NCBI RefSeq assembly: GCF_000355765.4
Contig: NZ_CP021106.3
Coordinates: forward strand, 372,001 to 436,000
DNA length: 64,000 nt
Direction: 5' to 3'
Origin: Nitrosospira lacus
GTDB taxonomy: Bacteria; Pseudomonadota; Gammaproteobacteria; Burkholderiales; Nitrosomonadaceae
Under the pieces are notes generated by a model that was given only the letters and a program-made list of their open reading frames with translations, had not been told where the DNA came from and searched no databases. The position numbers and the translations under genes are program-made. Positions 57,917 through 64,000 of the stretch are shown in pieces (within the stretch, counting starts at the first letter, position 1; each line of letters starts with the position of its first letter).

Positions 57917-58033
57917 ATGACCGAATTTCAGTACGATATATATAACCTCATCCATGACAGAACGATTGTCAGTCAGCAGGGCGCCTTCGCCCGGAACTTG
58001 ATAAGGACCCACTTTGAGATGGTGAAAGGTTGA
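57917..58033 (+). CDS. Small ORF coupled to rubredoxin reductase gene
   Basis: A 38-codon frame encoding MTEFQYDIYNLIHDRTIV and then SQQGAFARNLIRTHFEMVKG. It has a good Shine-Dalgarno (GAGGA, 6 nt before the ATG) and its stop TGA overlaps the TTG start of the reductase as TTGA, which suggests coupled translation. There is no signal peptide or metal-binding motif, and it is not a rubredoxin. I do not recognise it; it may be a leader peptide or a small protein. Confidence 0.45.
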   Translation: MTEFQYDIYNLIHDRTIVSQQGAFARNLIRTHFEMVKG

Positions 58034-59184
58034 GCCGGCAACCTGTAGTCATCATCGGTAGCGGACTCGCGGGATATACCGTGGCTCGAGAATTTCGTAA
58101 GCTGGACGCTGAAACATCCATCCAGATCATTTCCGCGGATCATGGCGGATTCTACTCCAAGCCTATGCTGTCAAATGCCCTGGCTACGGGTAAAACGCCG
58201 CTATCCATACTCAATGCCAACGCGGAAAAAATGGCCGAGCAGCTGAAGATGACAATTCGGTCGCATAGTCGCGTAACGGCCATTGACCCTTCCAGCAAGA
58301 GCGTGACCTTGCCAGAGGGAGAAAAACTTCCTTACAGTCAACTCATTCTGGCCCTGGGAGCTGATCCCATCCGTCTGCCGCTGCAGGGGGACGGGGTTGA
58401 CGCGATTCTGTCGGTAAACGATCTCGACGACTATCACCAGCTGTGCACTGCACTACGGGGAAAGAAAGATGTGACCATTCTGGGCGCGGGGCTGATCGGC
58501 TGCGAATTTGCCAATGATCTGGCGGTAGCGGGTTACCGGGTACGCGTTATCGATATCAGCGCACGTCCTCTGGGACGGCTTCTGCCGCAGGCCGGTGGCA
58601 CCTTCATGCAGCATCGGCTGGAGGCTATTGGTATCACTTTTCATTTGGGGACGGCGACACAATGCGTGGAACGAATTCACGAAAGCCTGCGCTTGACGCT
58701 CGACAATGGGGAAATCATACAAACAGATGTCTTGCTTTCCGCCATAGGATTGCGCCCGCGCATTGCCCTGGCGGAAGCAGCCGGCATTAAAGTGAATCGG
58801 GGCATTGTGGTGAGCCGTTCGCTACAAACCCGGTACGCGGATATTTATGCGCTCGGTGATTGTGCCGAAGTGGAGGGCAGGGTACTACCTTTCGTCATGC
58901 CGATCATGCATGCCGCACGTGGCCTTGCGGCAACGCTTGCCCGGACGCCAACTCTGGTCCGGTATCCCGCGATGCCCGTGGTGGTTAAGACCCCCGCCTG
59001 CGCAACCGTCGTCTCACCTCCCGACCCTGATGCGCGGGGTGAATGGCGGATAGAGGAAAGCGAAAACGGCGTGAAGGCATTATTTCAAAGTGCGGATGGC
59101 AAACTGCTGGGCTATGCGCTGCTGGGTACGGCAACCAGGGAAAAGAATTTGCTCGCAACGCAGTTACCGGCAGTGATGGAATAA
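58030..59184 (+). CDS. Rubredoxin-NAD+ reductase-like flavoprotein
   Basis: A 384-residue FAD/NAD(P)H-dependent oxidoreductase. The first Rossmann motif is VVIIGSGLAGYTVAREFRKL, the central LALGADPIRLP, the second Rossmann motif VTILGAGLIGCEFANDLA and the FAD motif TRYADIYALGDCAEV. This is the pattern of rubredoxin reductases (RubB/AlkT), which pass electrons from NADH to rubredoxin. The TTG start is decided by an in-frame stop at 58015 and the need for the N-terminal Rossmann strand. No rubredoxin gene is adjacent, so the partner must be elsewhere. Confidence 0.82.
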   Translation: MSRQPVVIIGSGLAGYTVAREFRKLDAETSIQIISADHGGFYSKPMLSNALATGKTPLSILNANAEKMAEQLKMTIRSHSRVTAIDPSSKSVTLPEGEKLPYSQLILALGADPIRLPLQGDGVDAILSVNDLDDYHQLCTALRGKKDVTILGAGLIGCEFANDLAVAGYRVRVIDISARPLGRLLPQAGGTFMQHRLEAIGITFHLGTATQCVERIHESLRLTLDNGEIIQTDVLLSAIGLRPRIALAEAAGIKVNRGIVVSRSLQTRYADIYALGDCAEVEGRVLPFVMPIMHAARGLAATLARTPTLVRYPAMPVVVKTPACATVVSPPDPDARGEWRIEESENGVKALFQSADGKLLGYALLGTATREKNLLATQLPAVME

Positions 59185-59366
59185 GCCTGCCCGCTCATCG
59201 GGAAGCAGCAGGTTCCGTGGTCCGCCCCAAAGGCAAATGCTTCTTCATTATTCCCGGCCTGGCGCGGCGCCCCGGAAACATTTGACCCCCATCATGCGTG
59301 CGATACCCAATCCCCGCCACGCTTCATATTCAAGCCTTGGGGCTAAGACCTGTCAAACCGTCCAGA

Positions 59367-59927
59367 TCAGTATCCCTTCGAGCGCATGCAGGAAGCATAA
59401 GCGGCCTGGTACTCGGCATCGTGAGACTTGGTCTCGTTAAGTCCATAGAGGCTTCCCCCCGCCGCGCCGGCTACGCCGCCAATAGCGGCTCCTTTCCCCG
59501 CGCCTTTTCCTCCACCCGCAATGGCGCCGCCGGCCGCACCTACAGCCGCGCCAATAGCGGCACCCAGCGCGGCATTCTTGAGTACCTCTTCGGTTTTGCT
59601 ATTTACCTCTTCGCTCGCATACCGGTTGCATTCTGCCATAACAGCCTGCGAGGGATACGCCGGTTGGGCTGGATGCACTACCGGGGGAGGAGGGTATGCA
59701 ACTTGCGGGGGACTGGGCACGCGGGCAGGCCGTTGCGGCTCCGCGGCGGGGGGCGTGGCTTTCCCCGCCTCGGCTGCAGGAGTCTCGCTGGTTTGCGCCG
59801 ACTGGGAATCGGGTAACCCGGGTTTGGAATCTCGCCCTACAAAGAGCATTGTGGCGGCTGCGGTTGCACCTACCAATAGTATTCCAATCGTTGCGAGCTT
59901 CCAGGTGTTAAGGGATTCATTCGACAT
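59367..59927 (-). CDS. Glycine-zipper membrane-anchored protein
   Basis: A 186-residue protein with an N-terminal helix (LATIGILLVGATAAATMLFV), a Pro-rich linker (about 60-95), a conserved Cys in AECNRYASEEVN, then a long glycine zipper (AALGAAIGAAVGAAGGAIAG and further repeats), and a C-terminal AEYQAAYASCMRSKGY. Glycine-zipper proteins of this kind are envelope-associated; their exact role is unknown. It shares the zipper followed by Tyr and a CM motif with the lipoprotein encoded at 60643. It begins a row of small exported proteins. Confidence 0.75.
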   Translation of the reverse strand: MSNESLNTWKLATIGILLVGATAAATMLFVGRDSKPGLPDSQSAQTSETPAAEAGKATPPAAEPQRPARVPSPPQVAYPPPPVVHPAQPAYPSQAVMAECNRYASEEVNSKTEEVLKNAALGAAIGAAVGAAGGAIAGGGKGAGKGAAIGGVAGAAGGSLYGLNETKSHDAEYQAAYASCMRSKGY

Positions 59928-60017
59928 CTACATTCTCCTTCTGAGAAATACTTTGCCATCTGGTACTTGCCCAGCGACCCCACGGGTAGCTGTAATGGCG
60001 CGATCCTGACTGCCTTT

Positions 60018-60395
60018 TTAATCTGCTTTACCCTTACCATGGCCACGAGCCTTGCCGCCATGCTCCTTGTCATGACCACCCGCCTTGCCACCATGTTCCT
60101 TGTCATGGCCATAAGCCTTGCCGCCAGCTCCACCATGATCCTTACCATGACCACGTCCATCGTCATCCTGATTTCTCAGATCCGCACGGTCTTTACCTTT
60201 GGTTGCACCGGTGGACCATTGCGCATTCGAGTTCTCGCTTCCTTGCTGACTCCGGTGTTCAAAGGCCTTCCCACCGCGCTTCCCGTCCCCGCCCACGCCA
60301 TCCTGCTGGGCGCCGGTCCCTTGCTGCGCCAGCACCGGGCTGCCATAACCAAGAGCAATACCCGCCAACAATACCACTAAACTGACTTTGCGCAT
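60018..60395 (-). CDS. Secreted His/Gly/Lys-rich repeat protein
   Basis: A 125-residue exported protein. It has a signal peptide (MRKVSLVVLLAGIALGYG, cut near VLAQ) preceded by a strong Shine-Dalgarno AAGGAG. The mature part is hydrophilic and ends with repeats such as GHDKEHGGKA (33-bp period in DNA at 60051-60116). The many His, Lys and Asp residues suggest metal or polyanion binding, but no family is recognised. The function is unknown. Confidence 0.7.
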   Translation of the reverse strand: MRKVSLVVLLAGIALGYGSPVLAQQGTGAQQDGVGGDGKRGGKAFEHRSQQGSENSNAQWSTGATKGKDRADLRNQDDDGRGHGKDHGGAGGKAYGHDKEHGGKAGGHDKEHGGKARGHGKGKAD

Positions 60396-60642
60396 GTCCA
60401 TCTCCTTTTTGCAGTTATGAAGCATCTATCCGTTTTAGAAAAATTTATCGACATATCTCATTCACCATACCCCTCACCCGTTGGTAACTCGTAAGGCCAT
60501 TATTCCAATCGAAATCCTGAAAGCAAATCCATTTACCGCCCGTGGCGCAAAGACACTCAAGCCTAAATTCTAGAGCTTTCCATCTTACCTACTTTAGTAG
60601 CAATCACCATAGTACTTAAGTACATCCTTGCATCCTGAGAGG

Positions 60643-61242
60643 CTAATATCTTTTCAAAATTTTACCGCTTGGAGGTGGTGGCGGCGGAATGCCCGGAGGG
60701 GGCGGGGGGGGCGGCGGCAACGTTCCTCCCTGTATCCCCGTTGCAGGCGGATAAGTTGGATTAGGCGCGCCCATATATCGGTTATAACCGTTCAAGGAAG
60801 AATCATTGATCTGACCGGATACCGGGACGCGATGACCTCTGGCATACATGCATTGGGTATAGCCCGTATCGTAACGTTGCTGACTGATATTGCCTGACGC
60901 ACCGGCGGTATTTGTTCCGGCCAAACCTCCCGCCAAGAGCCCGGTACCCGCACCGATAGCAGCACCACGCCCACCTCCCAAAGCCGCGCCCGCTGCCGCG
61001 CCCAGCCCGGCGCCGACGGCGGCGCTTCCAACTCCGCTGGTGATCGAAGCCCGGTTCGGCGTCATACCCCCGACTTGTTCGTAAGCAAATTGCCTACAGT
61101 AGTAATCGTCGTAACGAAATTCATCAAAACTTCTGCCAGACCCCGGCAAGGCCATAATACTTGGGCCGGTGGGTATGCTTGCACACCCCGCCAGCAAAGA
61201 TATCGCCAGCAAAGCGCATAATTTGATTATTTTCGGCATCAT
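60643..61242 (-). CDS. Glycine-zipper lipoprotein
   Basis: A 199-residue lipoprotein: signal peptide with lipobox LLAGCAS (Cys near residue 20), a domain with RYDDYYCRQFAYEQVGG, a glycine zipper (GAGLGAAAGAALGGGRGAAI and beyond), the block SQQRYDTGYTQCMYARGHRVP that is widespread in glycine-zipper family proteins, and a Pro-rich tail ending GKILKRY. A longer frame upstream is not used because it runs over the preceding gene. It starts 11 bp after the preceding gene on the same strand, so the two are probably one operon. Role unknown, likely outer membrane. Confidence 0.78.
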   Translation of the reverse strand: MMPKIIKLCALLAISLLAGCASIPTGPSIMALPGSGRSFDEFRYDDYYCRQFAYEQVGGMTPNRASITSGVGSAAVGAGLGAAAGAALGGGRGAAIGAGTGLLAGGLAGTNTAGASGNISQQRYDTGYTQCMYARGHRVPVSGQINDSSLNGYNRYMGAPNPTYPPATGIQGGTLPPPPPPPPGIPPPPPPSGKILKRY

Positions 61243-61253
61243 GGCGGGCTTAC

Positions 61254-61703
61254 CTATTGAGCAGGCTGGGGAGAAACCTGCAGCCAGCCGCCGGGGCAGT
61301 TTTTGATGTAGGGATAGTAGCCTTCCGGATTGCGGCAATAGTGCCAATAGTTGGCGGCCTGAACCTGGGGCTGGGCTTGTATAATCTGTGGTTGCTGCTG
61401 GACATAAACCGGTGGTGCCGCCTGCACCGCAACGGCAGGCGCATACCCGTAATTTGGTGCATATCCATAATTAGGCGCGTATCCATAAGAAGGGGCTCTG
61501 CCACCATAATAGCCCAAACCATAACCCAGCAATCCCATCCCGAGTGCTAACCCATACCCCCCATATCCCCCGCCCCCATAGTGGCGATGGTGACCATGGT
61601 GGTGATGACCGTGATGGCCATGGCCTCTGCCGGCCCATACCGAGCTGGCAGGAAAGGTTCCGAGCAGAATGAGCGCAAGGCACATTAATCTGATTTTTTT
61701 CAT
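61254..61703 (-). CDS. Exported Gly/Tyr-rich protein with YYPYIKNCP motif
   Basis: A 149-residue exported protein. The signal peptide KKIRLMCLALILLGTFPASS is followed by a His-rich segment (GHHGHHHHGHHRHYGG), a Gly/Tyr-rich segment with repeats of SYGYAPNYGYAP type, a Gln/Pro-rich part, and a conserved C-terminus NYWHYCRNPEGYYPYIKNCP followed by GGWLQV. That C-terminal pattern is widespread in proteobacterial exported proteins of unknown function. GGAGG precedes the ATG by 5 nt, which fixes the start. It is a paralog of the gene at 62195 in inverted orientation. Confidence 0.78.
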   Translation of the reverse strand: MKKIRLMCLALILLGTFPASSVWAGRGHGHHGHHHHGHHRHYGGGGYGGYGLALGMGLLGYGLGYYGGRAPSYGYAPNYGYAPNYGYAPAVAVQAAPPVYVQQQPQIIQAQPQVQAANYWHYCRNPEGYYPYIKNCPGGWLQVSPQPAQ

Positions 61704-61889
61704 GCGGGCCTCCATATTTATGGCTACGTTTAATTGCGCGGAGAACCAATTTAGTAAGCATTTTTCTCTGCAGCTATGGTGATATAACGCACCAGCACCG
61801 GAATTGGTTGTCACCCTGGTTACATAGACTAAAAAAATAATTTCCAGAGCAACCCTTACTGAGCTCTTTCCTTAACCCGAGTTGAATTC

Positions 61890-61948
61890 ATATAAGATCC
61901 AGGAGTTTGAAATCCTACCGGCCAGACTTTTGGCCGGTGGTCTTATAT
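61890..61948. other. Compact three-way-junction structure
   Basis: Three nested inverted repeats leave no unpaired base between stems: outer ATATAAGA/TCTTATAT plus CC/GG (61890-61900 with 61939-61948), arm AGGA/TCCT (61901-61916), and arm ACCGGCCA/TGGCCGGT (61917-61938). It lies between two divergent paralogs. It may be a structured RNA, a cruciform regulator site or a mobile-element relic; no known family was recognised. Confidence 0.5.
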
Positions 61949-62194
61949 CGGGATTCAGCCGCGCCGCGATTTACAAAGTCTCAGAAACCCTATAATAGAA
62001 CGCCAATCCGTTGGCAAGAATAAAGCCGGGGTAAATCGTAAAAAATCATGTACGTTACGACAACCGATGCGCTGCTTGATACGTTATATCAAGATGATCC
62101 TGGAGAATGACATCTGGGCGATCCAGCTCATCGGTCAACCAGGTGTGGGATATCCTGACTTCATATGAACCGCGACTGCGGAATGGAGACTTAC

Positions 62195-62686
62195 ATGAAA
62201 AAAATCAGATTAATGTGCCTTGCGCTCATTCTGCTCGGAGCCTTTCCTGCAACCACCGTATGGGCTAACGGGAGGGGCCATCATCACGGAGGAGGCTTTG
62301 GATGGGGATTGGGGCTGGGGCTGTTGGGCGGCTATGGCCTGGGTTACTACGGCAGGATACCCTATCTCCCCTATTACGGGTACCCGCCTGCATATCGCTT
62401 TGCACCCTATGGGTATGGTTACGGGTATGGACCTGGCTATGGGTATGGATATGGACCTGGCTATGGTTATGCGCCATACGGGTATGGGTACCCGCCTGTT
62501 ATGACGGTACCTTCAGCCCCACCCGTTTATATTCAGCAGCAGCCACAGGTGATACAGACCCAGCCAATAGCACCGCCAGCTCAAGCCAACTATTGGCATT
62601 ATTGCCGCAAGCCGGAAGGTTACTATCCCTACATCAAAAACTGCCCTGACGGCTGGCTGCAGGTCGCCCCACAGCCTGCTCAATAA
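62195..62686 (+). CDS. Exported Gly/Tyr-rich protein, paralog
   Basis: A 163-residue exported protein with nearly the same signal peptide as the gene at 61254 (KKIRLMCLALILLGAFPATT) and nearly the same C-terminus (NYWHYCRKPEGYYPYIKNCP, GWLQV). The middle differs: a Gly/Tyr repeat region with a 24-bp period (two copies of TATGGACCTGGCTATGG at 62426 and 62450). The start is the ATG after TGGAGAC. The conserved ends with variable repeats in the middle suggest a surface or matrix role. Function unknown. Confidence 0.78.
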   Translation: MKKIRLMCLALILLGAFPATTVWANGRGHHHGGGFGWGLGLGLLGGYGLGYYGRIPYLPYYGYPPAYRFAPYGYGYGYGPGYGYGYGPGYGYAPYGYGYPPVMTVPSAPPVYIQQQPQVIQTQPIAPPAQANYWHYCRKPEGYYPYIKNCPDGWLQVAPQPAQ

Positions 62687-62775
62687 GCAATATATACAAT
62701 ATAGCCGCACCGTCACCGCCCCAAGTGACGGTGCACTGAGCTGACCGGGGCCAGCGAAGGTCTTGCCGTGCACAA

Positions 62776-64000
62776 TCACGAGCGTTTGCGCCTTACCTTC
62801 GGACGCTGTGACTCCTGGCAAGCGCGGCGATAAGCCAGCAAGGTCTGATGAGCGCGACCCAATACGCTGTCGTGCGGATAATTACCTGTCTCGTCCGCCA
62901 TGCCGGCCGGGAAACCAGTGAGCAGCTGCACGCCTTCGCTCGCATGCTCCGCAGTGTAAATATGGAATAAATTTCCGGCAACTGCCTCGACCACCTTGCG
63001 CTCCAGCATCAGGTGCCGGCGGTTGCGGGCTGGAATCAGTACGCCATGACTGCCATCCAGTCCGGCTGTCTCGCAGACGCTGAAATAGCCTTCTATTTTT
63101 TCGTTGACTCCACCTACCGGCAGCACTTCACCATGCTGATTGACTGCACCGGTTACGGCGATACCCTGTTTGAGGGGCAGATCCGACAGGGACGAGAGCA
63201 GAACATACAGTTCGGCACAGGATGCAGAATCCCCCTCCATGCCGTTATATTCCTGTTCGAACACAATGGAAGCATTGAGCGCAAGTGGTGCGGCATGGAC
63301 AAATAAAGCGGACAGGTAGTTCTGTAATATGAATACCCCCTTATCGTGGATCGGTCCGGACATTTCAACCTCGCGCTCGATGTTGAGTAAGCCATCTTCA
63401 CCCGCAAAGGTGCGTGCCGTGACACGTACCGGAAAGCCAAAGCGGTAATCTCCCAGATCTACCTGGGTTAGACTGTTGAGTTGGCCTACTTTCTCGCCAT
63501 TCAGCGTGATGAGTACATCGCCTTCGGCTATGGACTCCTGCAGGCGTTGTTCAGGGTAGTCATGGCGCAAGACGCGCGCGCGCAGGGCCGCCTCGACATC
63601 CTCCGCATCGACCCGGTGACCGGCACGCGCTTGGCACAGCGCCGCACTTTCCATCACCAGCGCCTCGGCACGGGCGAAAATCGCGCTTTGGCGCAATTGA
63701 TCATCCACTTGACGGTGGGAGTCTTCCAGCAGACATGCAACGGCAGCGGCGGTAAAATGCGGCAGCCCCAGTTCCCGGCAGGCATGGGCAACAAAGATAG
63801 CCGAGGCGCGGCGGGTTTCGGCGCTGGCTAAAAAACTTTCGGCAAAGTCCACCTTGACGCGAAAGCGACGTGCAAACTCCGGGTCTGCCTCCTGCAAGTC
63901 ATAATACTGTTGACGTGAACCGATCAGGACGATCTTGACTTCCACATCCACCGCCTCGGGTACGAGTGAAACAGCCGTGATCGAGGTAAAAGCCGTGCCC
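62776..64000 (-). CDS. Lon-family ATP-dependent protease (partial)
   Basis: The C-terminal ~408 residues of a LonB-like (COG1067-type) AAA protease; the frame stays open to the window edge, so the N-terminal ATPase part lies outside. Visible: the end of the AAA module with a lid region (SASAETRRASAIFV-type segment ASAETRRASAIFV, DSHRQVDDQL, VDAEDVEAALRARV), then the Lon proteolytic domain with the catalytic Ser in NGMEGDSASCAEL and Lys in PVGGVNEKIEGYF. A GTG at 63951 is in frame but is not the true start, since the family pattern continues upstream. It degrades damaged or regulatory proteins; the specific targets are unknown. Confidence 0.88.
   Translation of the reverse strand, partial: GTAFTSITAVSLVPEAVDVEVKIVLIGSRQQYYDLQEADPEFARRFRVKVDFAESFLASAETRRASAIFVAHACRELGLPHFTAAAVACLLEDSHRQVDDQLRQSAIFARAEALVMESAALCQARAGHRVDAEDVEAALRARVLRHDYPEQRLQESIAEGDVLITLNGEKVGQLNSLTQVDLGDYRFGFPVRVTARTFAGEDGLLNIEREVEMSGPIHDKGVFILQNYLSALFVHAAPLALNASIVFEQEYNGMEGDSASCAELYVLLSSLSDLPLKQGIAVTGAVNQHGEVLPVGGVNEKIEGYFSVCETAGLDGSHGVLIPARNRRHLMLERKVVEAVAGNLFHIYTAEHASEGVQLLTGFPAGMADETGNYPHDSVLGRAHQTLLAYRRACQESQRPKVRRKRS

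Overview
The window reads as a chromosomal segment of an ammonia-oxidising betaproteobacterium of the Nitrosomonadaceae, most like Nitrosospira. The strongest taxonomic marker is a complete stand-alone amoC (49137-49949). It is backed by a caa3-type cytochrome oxidase cluster of betaproteobacterial layout, a remnant of a cytochrome P460 gene, a regulatory PTS without sugar permease, metX/metW, and the ftsK-lolA-rarA-serS order shared with other proteobacteria. No CRISPR array, insertion sequence or rRNA operon was seen. One tRNA (Arg, anticodon CCG) is present.

Layout. 1-8 kb: an AmpG-like permease, then minus-strand metX, a HugZ-like gene and metW, the PTS trio (EI, HPr, EIIA-Man) and gshB. 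8-10 kb: an ExeA/DamX-like AAA ATPase with a SPOR domain. 10-16.3 kb: a tandem glycine riboswitch with terminator drives gcvT-gcvH-gcvPA-tpx-gcvPB and a PfkB-type kinase. 16.3-19.3 kb: plsC, apaH, a membrane-anchored cytochrome c and tRNA-Arg. 19.3-22.5 kb: an AT-richer accessory patch with a DUF2971 gene and a PEP-CTERM protein. 22.5-34.7 kb: a FadL porin, a PAS-GGDEF-EAL protein, kup, sixA, a mini-thioredoxin, rsmI, yraN, a BON lipoprotein and a FAD-linked oxidase. 34.7-42.5 kb: the cytochrome oxidase cluster (ctaC, ctaD, a 36-residue assembly peptide, ctaG, DUF2970, ctaE, SURF1, a second SCO-like protein, ctaB, SCO). 42.5-45.3 kb: an AT-rich tract, the cytochrome P460 pseudogene, a thioredoxin-like protein and a DUF6781-type protein. 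45.4-52.5 kb: serS, rarA, lolA and ftsK, interrupted by an oppositely oriented amoC with its own promoter and terminator. 52.6-59.2 kb: glycolate oxidase glcDEF with a tartronate semialdehyde reductase, then a rubredoxin-reductase-type flavoprotein. 59.3-62.7 kb: small exported glycine-zipper, His-rich and Gly/Tyr-rich proteins, including an inverted pair of paralogs. The end holds a Lon-family protease cut by the window edge.

How it fits together. Glycolate oxidase, tartronate semialdehyde reductase and the riboswitch-controlled glycine cleavage system form a plausible photorespiration-like salvage route in an autotroph; glyoxylate carboligase and the Calvin cycle genes would have to lie outside the window. 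The oxidase cluster is the terminal electron sink of ammonia oxidation. The lone amoC carries a good match to a sigma-E-type promoter and looks like a stress-expressed copy of an AMO subunit placed inside a housekeeping gene block.

Most interesting points: the amoC insertion with its sigma-E-like promoter, the decayed cytochrome P460 gene, a compact three-way-junction structure between two inverted paralogs, a hairpin that covers the start of a cytochrome c gene, an in-frame insertion in seryl-tRNA synthetase, and a short dispersed repeat with four recognisable copies.
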